From Polyangiaceae bacterium (GTDB taxonomy: Bacteria > Myxococcota_A > Polyangia > Polyangiales > Polyangiaceae), in contig JAICTZ010000033.1 in the NCBI GenBank assembly GCA_025936115.1, positions 1-64,000 on the forward strand: a stretch of 64,000 bases of DNA, written 5' to 3'. Positions within the stretch are counted from its first letter, which is position 1. Each line of letters opens with the position of its first letter. Positions 1-12,377 of the stretch are shown in pieces. Under the pieces are notes generated by a model that saw only the letters and a program-made list of their open reading frames with translations, searched no databases and was not told where the DNA came from. The position numbers and the translations under genes were made by a program.

Positions 1-1017
1 GATCGGCGCTTTCTGAACCGCATCTGCACGCACATCGCCGACATCGACTACGAGACCATCATCGTCTACACGGGCGGCTACGACGAGATGGTGCGCGCCA
101 AGGGCCAGGTCCGCGCGCGCATCGAGTCGGAGAACGCCGACCGCTCGAAGAAGATCGAGCAGCTGCAGGACTTCGTGGCGCGCTTCGGCGCCGGCACGCG
201 CGCGTCTCAGGTGCAGAGCAGGAAGAAGCAGATCGATCGTCTTTCGTTGAACGATCTCAAGCGCTCGAACATCGAGCGGCCCTTCATCCAGTTTCAGGTG
301 AAGAAGCCCTCGAGCAAGCAGGCGCTGACGATCGAAGGCCTCACCAAGGTCTGGCCGGAGGTCACGGTGTGCGAAGGCTTTCGTGCCGTCGTCACCAAGG
401 GCGAGCGCGTCGCGATCATCGGCCGCACGGGCGTCGGCAAGACGACGCTGTGCAAGATGCTGATGGGCGAGCTCAAACCGGACGCCGGTAAGATCGAGTG
501 GGGCACCGGCACGACCGTCGGCTACCTCGCGCAAGACCACCGCGCCGACATTCCGAACGGGCAGACCGTCACGCAGTTCCTCCACTCGTTCGATCCCAAG
601 GCGAATATCCAGGAAATCCGCGGCCTGCTCGGCCGCATGTTGTTCAAGGGCGAAGAGGGCATGAAGCCCACCGACGCGCTCTCGGGCGGCGAGGCCGTGC
701 GCCTGATTTTTTCGAAGCTGATGCTGACGAAGGACAACGTGCTCGTCTTGGACGAACCGACCAATCACCTCGATCTCGAGTCGATCGTCGCGCTCGGCGA
801 CGCGCTCGAGAAGTACGAGGGCACGGCGTTCGTCGTGACGCACGATCGTGATCTCGTCGCGACCTTCGCAACGCGCATCTTCTCGTTCACCGAGAACGGG
901 CTCGTCGACTGGCAGGGCAACTACGACGATTACGTCGAACGCTTCGGCGGCGACGACGGACCGCAGAAGGGCGCAACGGGCTCCGGCAGCGAGCGCGAAG
1001 CCGCTGTAAGCCCCTGA
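1..1017 (+). CDS. ABC-F family ATPase, YbiT-like (5' end missing)
   Basis: The frame is open from base 1, so the gene starts upstream of the window; the first residues (DRRFLN) are the end of the H-loop region of the first ATPase domain. ABC-F proteins are soluble twin-ATPase proteins without membrane domains that act on ribosomes. Next come the inter-domain linker and a complete second nucleotide-binding domain: Walker A GRTGVGKTT (fragment residues 141-149), signature LSGGE (227-231), Walker B VLVLDEPTNHLD (247-258) and an H-loop THDRD. The linker wording, with FVARFGAG and a run ending in RPFIQF, matches my memory of E. coli YbiT rather than EttA or Uup. The C-terminus is a short acidic, Gly/Ser-rich tail. 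It converges on the RRM gene. The family call is secure; the exact ribosomal role is not readable from the sequence. Confidence 0.93.
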   Translation, partial: DRRFLNRICTHIADIDYETIIVYTGGYDEMVRAKGQVRARIESENADRSKKIEQLQDFVARFGAGTRASQVQSRKKQIDRLSLNDLKRSNIERPFIQFQVKKPSSKQALTIEGLTKVWPEVTVCEGFRAVVTKGERVAIIGRTGVGKTTLCKMLMGELKPDAGKIEWGTGTTVGYLAQDHRADIPNGQTVTQFLHSFDPKANIQEIRGLLGRMLFKGEEGMKPTDALSGGEAVRLIFSKLMLTKDNVLVLDEPTNHLDLESIVALGDALEKYEGTAFVVTHDRDLVATFATRIFSFTENGLVDWQGNYDDYVERFGGDDGPQKGATGSGSEREAAVSP

Positions 1018-1066
1018 GCTGAAGCAGGGACGCACCGCGTCGGGGCGGCGCGTGCGTGAAACCTTC

Positions 1067-1092
1067 GGCAGCACGACGCGCGTCGTGCTGCC
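1067..1092. terminator. 26-bp perfect palindrome between convergent genes
   Basis: Two 13-base arms (GGCAGCACGACGC and its exact complement) abut with no spacer, which as RNA gives an 11-bp GC-rich stem with a GCGC loop. It sits 49 bp after the ABC-F stop and 26 bp from the stop of the convergent RRM gene. No T-tract follows on either strand, so it is a bidirectional hairpin candidate rather than a classical intrinsic terminator. Confidence 0.5.
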
Positions 1093-1118
1093 ACAGGTCT
1101 ATTGGGGACGCGCTGGGA

Positions 1119-1457
<339 letters not shown>

Positions 1458-1528
1458 GATGACTTTTTTTTCTCACAGCGCGAACGAACATCGAACGCGA
1501 ACAAGGCGACCTCGTAGGGCGCCTGCTT

Positions 1529-1547
1529 ACGCCTGTCAATCAGGCGT
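1529..1547 (-). promoter_or_regulatory. Inverted repeat in the leader of the RRM gene
   Basis: Perfect 7-base arms ACGCCTG and CAGGCGT flank a TCAAT loop, with outer AGGGCG/CGCCCT arms that could extend the stem. It is 72-90 bp upstream of the RRM start and about 90 bp after the helicase stop. No T-tract follows on the reverse strand, so a leader structure or operator is as likely as a terminator. Nothing else was recognised in the 177-bp gap 1458-1634. Confidence 0.4.
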
Positions 1548-1634
1548 GACGCCCTCCGTGGATTGCCGTTACCCGAAATCACGCTGGCGCAAGGCCAAAC
1601 GAGGCCCCGCGCCAACGGTGGTCCCGAGCGAACC

Positions 1635-3221
<1,587 letters not shown>

Positions 3222-3285
3222 GCCGCCGTCCTTTTAGCTCAAACGGGCGCCTCGTGCCAGCCGAGCCTCGAATCGAACGAAGGAT

Positions 3286-4842
3286 CTAGCGGGATTCCGC
3301 TCTCCGCCGAACTTCGAGCGCCTTCACGACCGCGCCGAATACTTCGGCCAAGACTTCGTAAAAGGCGCCGTCGCGATCGCCGAGCGGCATGAGCGTGACG
3401 CCCACCGATTCTTCAGCGTAAGTGAGCGGTAGTACGAGCGCGCTCCGCGCCAAGAGGTGCTCGAAGCCGGGCGGCACGAGGTCTTTCGCCGGGTAGCGCG
3501 CCATCTGCGGTTGCAGGTTCTGAGCGTCGAAGCCGAACGCGAGCTTCAGCTCCGTCACGGTGCCAGGCGTCGCGAGCTCGGCGACGACGCACGCGTCGAC
3601 GCCGAGAGCCGGCAGGTGCTCGGCGAGCGCCGTCGACAAGAGCGCCTGCGGTCCGAACACGCGTCCGTGCAGCGCGCGCGCGAGGCGATGCAAGCCGTCG
3701 TGCACCAAATCCTCACGCGCGAGACGCCAGCGCATGGCGAGCTCGTCGGCGACGCGGCGATTTTGATCGAGCTCGCGCGCGCTGCCGGCCGCGAGGCGAT
3801 GCAGGAGCGGATCGAGCGCGCGCGCGAACTCCCCCTTGGCACCACGGATTTCAGCGGCGAGCGCGCGCAGCATGACGTCGCCCGGATGATCGGCTTGTGT
3901 TTCCTCGTCGTCGATCGGCTCGAGCGGCGGCGGCAGATCCGTCGGGATGCAGCCGCAAGAGCGTCTGAGCACGAGCTCGGTGCCGAGCGTCGTCGTGAGC
4001 GGCGCGCGCTGACCCGAGAGCTCGGCGAGTAGCAGGCGAGCAGCTTCCACGCCGAGTCGTTCGAGCGGCTGCCGCACCGTGGTGAGCGACGGCGCGTGCA
4101 CGCGCGCGAGCGCCACGTCGTCGAAGCCCACGACCGCGACGGCGTCGGGCACCTCGATGCGGCGCCGTGAGAGCTCGTCGATCACGCCGAACGCCGTGTA
4201 GTCGTTGGCCGCGACGATGGCGTCGATGTTGGCGACCGGCACCTGACGCGAATCGAAGAGCTCGTACATGGCTTCGACGCCGCTCTCGCGCGTGAATTCG
4301 CCCGGCAAGACCAGCTCGGGATCGTAAGGGATCTGGTTTTCGGCGAGCACGCGCACGTACGCGCGATAGCGGGCTTCCGCTTCCGGATTCGTCATCGTTC
4401 CGCGGATGAACGCGATGCGTCGGTAGCCGTGGTGCTCGATCAGGTGCCGCATGAGCTGCGTGACGCCGCCGGCGTCTTCGACGCCGATGCTCGGGACGCC
4501 TTCCGCCGCGCCGATGCTGAAGGCTGGCAACCCCTTTTGCGCGAGCCAAGCGCCCATCACGCGAGGACCTTCGTATTGGCCGATCACGCTCGATATCGCG
4601 AGCACGGCGTCGGCGTTGACGCGATCGACGAGCTCGAGCGAGAAACGCCGGCCGCGCCGCGGCGCGTGCGGATCGCCGAGCGCGCCGCCGACGATCGCGA
4701 CCACCGTGCCGCCCGCCGCCTCGACGACGCCGCGCACGGCTTGCAAGAGCAGCCACTCGTACTCGTCGGTCGCGTAGCAGAAGAGCAGCGCGACGCGCGG
4801 ACCACGCCCGGGCCTGCTGCCGTCGCCGCTCCTCGAACTCAC
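3286..4842 (-). CDS. LacI-like ligand-sensing protein without a DNA-binding domain
   Basis: Residues ~16-305 form a type 1 periplasmic-binding fold of the LacI/GalR sensor kind: it opens at RVALLFCYATDEYEW and carries IAFIRGT, VAANDYTAFGVIDEL, VAVVGFDD and VRQPLERLGVEAARLL, ending in LVLRRSCGC. The N-terminal LacI HTH is absent, and so is any secretion signal, so it is probably cytoplasmic. Residues ~330-518 contain a helical stretch and a GAF-like C-terminal end (LVLPLTYAEESVG to FGAVVKALEV). My recollection is that this arrangement normally precedes a histidine kinase, GGDEF or AraC output domain, none of which is present. The start is a GTG. No ligand can be assigned. Confidence 0.7.
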   Translation of the reverse strand: MSSRSGDGSRPGRGPRVALLFCYATDEYEWLLLQAVRGVVEAAGGTVVAIVGGALGDPHAPRRGRRFSLELVDRVNADAVLAISSVIGQYEGPRVMGAWLAQKGLPAFSIGAAEGVPSIGVEDAGGVTQLMRHLIEHHGYRRIAFIRGTMTNPEAEARYRAYVRVLAENQIPYDPELVLPGEFTRESGVEAMYELFDSRQVPVANIDAIVAANDYTAFGVIDELSRRRIEVPDAVAVVGFDDVALARVHAPSLTTVRQPLERLGVEAARLLLAELSGQRAPLTTTLGTELVLRRSCGCIPTDLPPPLEPIDDEETQADHPGDVMLRALAAEIRGAKGEFARALDPLLHRLAAGSARELDQNRRVADELAMRWRLAREDLVHDGLHRLARALHGRVFGPQALLSTALAEHLPALGVDACVVAELATPGTVTELKLAFGFDAQNLQPQMARYPAKDLVPPGFEHLLARSALVLPLTYAEESVGVTLMPLGDRDGAFYEVLAEVFGAVVKALEVRRRAESR

Positions 4843-4880
4843 GGCTCTAGCCTACACCTCGGTCCCGCGCGACGTCACGC

Positions 4881-5927
4881 TCAGGCTGCGAGGCCGTCCG
4901 CCGGCACGACGAGCCCTGCCGGCACGGGTTGCACGCGTGCCTTCAGGAGCTCGATCACCTGCTCGGGCGTACGAGCCGGCGCGCCCTCGAGCCTCACCAC
5001 GTGCGAGGCAAGCTTGGACCAACGCCGCAGCATCAAACAACTCCAGATCTCGAAGTAATCGATACCGTCGAAGACAATCGCGTCGTGTCGCGCGTAGTCG
5101 CGGAGCGCCCGCTCGAATTCCGCCGGGTGCTCCGACCAGTGGCAGGCAGGCTTTACGTGGTGGAGGATGTGATAGCCGTCGTTGAAACAGCGACGATTGT
5201 AGCGAGTGTTGATGCAGGTAATGCTCGAGTGATACGGATTTTTCGGGGAGCTTGCCACGATGAACGAGTGCTGTGCCCAATTGCCCATCATCATCGCGGT
5301 GCGGATCGCGACGAGCGGCACGACGAACACGACGAGCGTCGGGATCGGCTTGACGTACGCGAGCGCCGCGAGGCCGAGCCAGTAGCAACCTTCACCCGCG
5401 AGCACGCGCTTGAAGAGCTTCCATTGCCGCTTGCGAAAGAAATAGATCTGGAGCTCGAACAGGCCCACGAGCATGAAGCGCCCGCAGTAGCGCAGCCAGT
5501 GATCGAGCCGATCGCGCTTGAAGCGCATGGTCGAGCTCAGATCGGCGGCGAGGTTCTCCTCGCGATGATGCATGCCGAGGTGGTGCGCGAAATACGTGTT
5601 CGGCGTTTGACCGAAGAAGGGCCCGATGAACCAGGGAATCACCTGATTGAGCGCGCGGAAACGCTTGCTGAACAGCGGCCGATGCGACGTGCAATGGAGC
5701 ATCAGCGTGAAGCGATCCATCAGCGTCCCGAACAGCAGCAGCCAATAGGCCGGCGCGACGAACCGCCACGGCACCTGAACGAAAAACAGCGTCACCCCGA
5801 GGGCGGCCGCGCCGAGGCAGCGCAGCGCGAGCCAAACGAAGACCGTGTCGCGAGGATCGTTGAGCAGTCGCGCCGTCGGGGCAACGAAGCCGGGCACGGA
5901 CTCCATTCGGGGGTCGGTGATTTTCAT
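4881..5927 (-). CDS. Membrane fatty acid desaturase
   Basis: A 348-residue membrane desaturase with the three diiron histidine boxes: HCTSH (78-82), HHLGMHH (115-121) and HILHH (253-257). Hydrophobic segments lie at about 30-70, 95-105, 150-162 and 180-212. It would insert double bonds into fatty acyl chains in the inner membrane using O2 and an electron donor that is not encoded nearby. It resembles the fatty acid desaturase superfamily broadly; regiospecificity cannot be read. The gene is divergent from the kinase-fold gene, with 65 bp between the starts. The first ATG is used; a second in-frame Met occurs seven codons later. Confidence 0.85.
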   Translation of the reverse strand: MKITDPRMESVPGFVAPTARLLNDPRDTVFVWLALRCLGAAALGVTLFFVQVPWRFVAPAYWLLLFGTLMDRFTLMLHCTSHRPLFSKRFRALNQVIPWFIGPFFGQTPNTYFAHHLGMHHREENLAADLSSTMRFKRDRLDHWLRYCGRFMLVGLFELQIYFFRKRQWKLFKRVLAGEGCYWLGLAALAYVKPIPTLVVFVVPLVAIRTAMMMGNWAQHSFIVASSPKNPYHSSITCINTRYNRRCFNDGYHILHHVKPACHWSEHPAEFERALRDYARHDAIVFDGIDYFEIWSCLMLRRWSKLASHVVRLEGAPARTPEQVIELLKARVQPVPAGLVVPADGLAA

Positions 5928-5992
5928 GTCGGGACGGTTTCTAGCCTTTCTGGGCTTTGCGTCGAGCCACCGAGTTTGAGAATGTAGGGGGA

Positions 5993-6802
5993 ATGGACGA
6001 GGATATCACGGTCCCAGTCTCGCCGCGGCACTCGGTCCGGCTCGCGCGGGAGTACGAGACGATCGTGAAAAAGGGCCAGCGCCGCGACTTCGTCGTCAGG
6101 ACGATCACCAAGCGGGAGGCCGGCGGGGTCCCGCTCATGACCGCTGAAATCGTCATCGCGGGCGAAGAAACGCGTCAAGAATTTCCGCTCGCGCGCGACT
6201 ACCCCCTCCATTTTAGGAAAACGTATTTTCCAGGCCGCTTGCACGGCGATCCCAAAGACGAATTCGAGCGGCAAGCCCGAGCGAGTGCCGTGATCGGATT
6301 GCCGCATCCCATCGGCCACACCCCGAGCGTCTTTCGCACCTGCCTCATTCCCGGACAACCCTATTCGACGCTCTCGCCGTTTCAGACCGAGCCGGTGGAG
6401 GCGAACATCCCCAAAGCGCGTGAGCTGCCACTCGCGGCCGCCGCCGGGCTCTGGCTCCTTGCCGAGCGCGCCGTTTCGGACCTCATGAAGCTGCACGCGA
6501 GCGGCCTCTGCCACGGCGACACGGAGCTCCACAACTTCATCGTCTGCCCTGCCCCGCTCGAGATACTCCCCATCGATTTCGAAGGCGCGCAGGAGCGCAA
6601 GCCCGAGATGTCCGATGAGGACTGGGCCTACTGGACGCAGCGCGATCTCGACCCATTGCTGCGCCACGCCGTACTGATCGAAGTGAGCCTCGGCGCGCAG
6701 AGCGGCACCTTGGCCGAGCTCGCGGCGGCGCGCATGGACAAGCTGTTCAAGGATCCGGGCCGCTTCCGGCGTGAGATCGGACGCCGCTCCGACCTCGACT
6801 GA
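5993..6802 (+). CDS. Small kinase-fold phosphotransferase
   Basis: A 269-residue protein with the core of a protein-kinase-like fold. The catalytic loop is LCHGDTELHNFIV (HGD...N pattern), followed by a metal-binding DFE in PIDFEGA, as in aminoglycoside or Kdo/lipopolysaccharide kinases rather than Hanks-type kinases. The N-lobe is short and no clear glycine loop is seen. The start is the ATG at 5993, preceded by AGGGGGA; an in-frame ATG 36 bases earlier lacks a ribosome-binding site. Substrate unknown: it could be a small molecule, lipid or protein. It converges on glnN. Confidence 0.65.
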   Translation: MDEDITVPVSPRHSVRLAREYETIVKKGQRRDFVVRTITKREAGGVPLMTAEIVIAGEETRQEFPLARDYPLHFRKTYFPGRLHGDPKDEFERQARASAVIGLPHPIGHTPSVFRTCLIPGQPYSTLSPFQTEPVEANIPKARELPLAAAAGLWLLAERAVSDLMKLHASGLCHGDTELHNFIVCPAPLEILPIDFEGAQERKPEMSDEDWAYWTQRDLDPLLRHAVLIEVSLGAQSGTLAELAAARMDKLFKDPGRFRREIGRRSDLD

Positions 6803-6842
6803 GCCGCACGCAGCGAACCCAGGGGGCCGGGCGCGCGCCGCC

Positions 6843-6886
6843 ACAAAAAGCAACGGAGCGAACGGCCGTGTGACCGCTCGCTCCGT
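6843..6886 (-). terminator. Intrinsic terminator of the glutamine synthetase gene
   Basis: On the reverse strand, 9-base arms ACGGAGCGA and TCGCTCCGT form a stem over a 16-base loop, followed two bases later by TTTTT. It is 41 bp downstream of the glnN stop, in the space shared with the convergent kinase-fold gene. Stem followed by a T-run is the classical Rho-independent form. Confidence 0.7.
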
Positions 6887-6927
6887 CCGCCCGCTCACTC
6901 GGCGGGCCTAGCGACGCTCGCTTCCGC

Positions 6928-9063
6928 TCAGCGGATGAAGAGCATCTCTTGGTACGTCGGCAGCGGCCACTGGTCGTCCGCCACGACGCCTTCGAGCGCG
7001 TCGGCCGAAGCACGAATCGCCGTCATGGCCGGGAGCACCTTGTCCTTCAGGTGCTTGCACTCGTCGAGCAAGCCGCTCGACTCGTGCCCGAGCGCCGATT
7101 CGAGCGTGCCGATGCCCTTGTCGAGCTCGCCGACGAGGCCCGCGATCTGCTCACCGAGCTTGCCGCCGGCCGGCAACGTGCCCGTGAGCTCCTTCTGGTA
7201 ACGGAGCGCGGCGGGCAGGATCTGCGTCTTGGCCATCTTCGCGCAGAGCTTGGCCTCGACGAGGATCGTCTTCACGTACTGCTCGAGATAAATCTCGTAG
7301 CGGCTGTGGAGCTCGCGCGGGCTCAGGATCTGGTACTTCTCGAAGAGCTGCACGACCTCGGGCCTTTCGAGCACGGGCAGTGCGTCCACGGAAGTCTTGT
7401 AGTTCGGCAGCCCGCGCTTCTCGGCTTCGGCGTGCCACTCGGCCGAGTAACCGTTGCCGTTGAAGACGACCGCGAGGCTCTCCTTGGCGACGTCCGCGAG
7501 CAACGTCTGGACGGCGTGGTTCAGCGTCTTGCCGCTGGCGACAGCGGCTTCGAGCTTCGTCGCGAGGAAGTCGATCGACTCGGTGATCGCGGCGTTGACG
7601 GCGATGAGCGGACCCGTGATCGACTGGCTCGAGCCCACGGCGCGGAACTCGAAGCGGTTGCCGCAGAAGGCGAACGGGCTCGTGCGGTTGCGGTCGCCCG
7701 TGTCCTTCGGCAGCTTCGGCAGCACGTCGACGCCGATTTCGAGCGTGCCCTTCATCTTCGACGACTTCGCGCCGCCCGCTTTGATCTGCTCGAAGACGTC
7801 GGTGAGCATCTCGCCGAGGAAGATCGAGATGATGGCCGGCGGGGCTTCGTTCGCGCCGAGGCGGTGATCGTTGTTGGCGGTCGCGATCGCGGCGCGCAAG
7901 AGGCCGCCGTGACGGTGAACGGCACGAATCACGGCGCTACAGAACACGAGGAACTGCGCGTTCTCGTGCGGCGTGTCGCCCGGGTCGAGCATGTTGCCCT
8001 GGGTCGAATTGCCGAACGAGAAGTTGACGTGCTTGCCCGAGCCGTTGACGCCCGCAAAGGGCTTTTCGTGCAGCAGGCAAATCATGCCGTGGCGCTCCGC
8101 CACGCGCTTGAGCGTGGTCATGATGAGCTGCTGGTGGTCGGCTGCCACGTTCGCGCTCTCGAACACGGGCGCGATCTCGAACTGGCTCGGAGCCACCTCG
8201 TTGTGGCGCGTCTTCACGGGCACGCCGAGCTTGAACAGCTCCTTTTCGCACTCCTGCATGTACGCGATGACACGCTCCGGAATGACGCCGAAGTACTGAT
8301 CCTCGAACTCCTGGCCCTTGGCGGGCTTGGCGCCGAAGAGCGTGCGACCGGAGAGCAACAGATCCGGGCGCTGCAGGTAGAAGCGCTTGTCGATCAGGAA
8401 GTACTCTTGCTCGGGACCGGCGTACGAGACGACGGGCGCCGTCTTTTCGTGGCCGAAGAGCTTGAGGATGCGCTGCGCTTGCGTGTTGAGCGCCTGCATC
8501 GAGCGGAGGAGCGGCGTCTTCTTGTCGAGCGCCTCGCCCGTCCAGGAGACGAAAGCGGTCGGGATGCAGAGCGTGCTACCGACGACGTAAGCGAAGCTCG
8601 TCACGTCCCAGGCCGTGTAGCCGCGGGCTTCCCAGGTCACGCGGATGCCACCGCTCGGGAAGCTCGACGCGTCGGGCTCGCCCTGAATCAAAAACTTGCC
8701 GGCGAACTCGGCGATGGCGCCGCCCTTGTTGTCCGGGTTGAGGAAGCTGTCGTGCTTCTCGGCCGTCGCGCCGGTGAGCGGTTGGAAGATGTGGGCGTAG
8801 TGCGTGACGCCCTTCGCCATGGCCCATTCCTTCATCGCCGCGGCGACGACGTCGGCCGTCTTGGAGTCGATGGCCTGCCCGCGTTCGATCGTGTGCTTGA
8901 GGGACTTGAAGACGTCCTTCGGGAGGTATTTCTCCATGGCCGTGTAGCCGAAGACGTCGCTGCCGAAGAGCTTCTCGGGATCGCTGAGCCCCGGGGGGAC
9001 TACGGGCGGCTTCGATGCCGCCAATTCGGAGATCGCCTGCACACGCTGGGTATTGCCGCTCAT
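6928..9063 (-). CDS. glnN: Type III glutamine synthetase (GlnN)
   Basis: A 711-residue protein of the length typical of GSIII (~700-730), far longer than GSI or GSII (~350-470). It makes glutamine from glutamate, ammonia and ATP. GSIII-type stretches seen include VTHYAHIFQPLTG, GPEQEYFLID, RHNEVAPSQFEIAPVFE, FAGVNGSGKHVNFSF and NDHRLGANEAPPAI, covering metal, glutamate and ATP sites. The start chosen is the ATG at 9063, with AAGGAACG upstream; 15 more in-frame codons precede it but lack a better site. A sigma-54-type regulator gene ends 232 bp upstream on the same strand. No sigma-54 promoter was found in the gap 9064-9295, where nothing else was recognised. Confidence 0.95.
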   Translation of the reverse strand: MSGNTQRVQAISELAASKPPVVPPGLSDPEKLFGSDVFGYTAMEKYLPKDVFKSLKHTIERGQAIDSKTADVVAAAMKEWAMAKGVTHYAHIFQPLTGATAEKHDSFLNPDNKGGAIAEFAGKFLIQGEPDASSFPSGGIRVTWEARGYTAWDVTSFAYVVGSTLCIPTAFVSWTGEALDKKTPLLRSMQALNTQAQRILKLFGHEKTAPVVSYAGPEQEYFLIDKRFYLQRPDLLLSGRTLFGAKPAKGQEFEDQYFGVIPERVIAYMQECEKELFKLGVPVKTRHNEVAPSQFEIAPVFESANVAADHQQLIMTTLKRVAERHGMICLLHEKPFAGVNGSGKHVNFSFGNSTQGNMLDPGDTPHENAQFLVFCSAVIRAVHRHGGLLRAAIATANNDHRLGANEAPPAIISIFLGEMLTDVFEQIKAGGAKSSKMKGTLEIGVDVLPKLPKDTGDRNRTSPFAFCGNRFEFRAVGSSQSITGPLIAVNAAITESIDFLATKLEAAVASGKTLNHAVQTLLADVAKESLAVVFNGNGYSAEWHAEAEKRGLPNYKTSVDALPVLERPEVVQLFEKYQILSPRELHSRYEIYLEQYVKTILVEAKLCAKMAKTQILPAALRYQKELTGTLPAGGKLGEQIAGLVGELDKGIGTLESALGHESSGLLDECKHLKDKVLPAMTAIRASADALEGVVADDQWPLPTYQEMLFIR

Positions 9064-9295
9064 CTTTCGTTCCTTGCTGCTCGGCTCAGCGGCAGAAAGC
9101 GCCGCCAAACCACCTGGTAGTCACACCCGCCTAACCGAGCCTCTTTTTCCGGATTGTTTCGTAAGTGTCTCGATCCCCCTCCATGCCGCGAAACACGACC
9201 GGCCACCTAGCCGACACACGCAAGTGCGCGATGACGCAGCATGACGTTGAAGTTTATAGGATGCATTCGGCACGCAGGGCCGGGCGCCGGTGACG

Positions 9296-12199
<2,904 letters not shown>

Positions 12200-12201
12200 T
12201 T

Positions 12202-12220
12202 ATTTGGATCTAGTCCAAAT
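12202..12220. promoter_or_regulatory. Inverted repeat at the start of the sigma-54 regulator gene
   Basis: Perfect arms ATTTGGA and TCCAAAT are separated by TCTAG. The element lies 3-21 bases before the regulator's ATG, where a ribosome-binding site would be, and about 125 bp upstream of the -24 box of the divergent efflux promoter, a normal distance for an activator site. It is a candidate for both autorepression and activation at a distance. Confidence 0.55.
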
Positions 12221-12236
12221 GCTCGAATGCGCCCCA

Positions 12237-12263
12237 TTGGATCTCACCCATATGGTGATCCAA
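12237..12263. promoter_or_regulatory. Second inverted repeat in the regulator/efflux gap
   Basis: Arms TTGGATC and GATCCAA enclose inner CACC/GGTG arms around CATAT; the whole is a near-palindrome with one two-base bulge. It shares the TTGGA half-site with the element at 12202-12220, so the same protein may bind both. Confidence 0.55.
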
Positions 12264-12302
12264 GGGCTGGGCCGAATGGACTAGGTGACCAGCGCAGATC
12301 AC

Positions 12303-12325
12303 TAATCAATTGAATTTATTGATTA
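12303..12325. promoter_or_regulatory. AT-rich inverted repeat next to the efflux promoter
   Basis: Arms TAATCAAT and ATTGATTA are separated by seven bases, in an AT-rich patch that stands out in this GC-rich DNA. It lies about 20 bp upstream of the -24 box. The reverse strand reads AATCAATAAATTC, one base from the IHF consensus WATCAANNNNTTR, so a bending-protein site is as plausible as a regulator site. Confidence 0.5.
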
Positions 12326-12344
12326 ATTTTAGCAATGACTCACC

Positions 12345-12360
12345 TGGCACGCTCGGTGCT
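12345..12360 (+). promoter_or_regulatory. Sigma-54 (-24/-12) promoter candidate for the efflux operon
   Basis: TGGCACG-CTCG-GTGCT matches the RpoN consensus TGGCACG-N4-TTGCT at all but one position, with GG and GC doublets at the required spacing. It faces the efflux genes and lies opposite a sigma-54 activator gene. Caveat: transcription would start near 12371, only about 7 bases before the ATG at 12378, leaving almost no leader and cutting into the GGAG at 12368. Confidence 0.55.
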
Positions 12361-12377
12361 CATAGCCGGAGCGGGCC

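Noticed and set aside
6949..9120. A 723-codon open frame on the + strand opposite glnN
   Set aside because: It is Arg/Glu/Ala-rich mirror sequence of a well-supported gene in GC-rich DNA, with no recognisable domain. The same holds for long antisense frames at 13226-14986 and 44824-46842.
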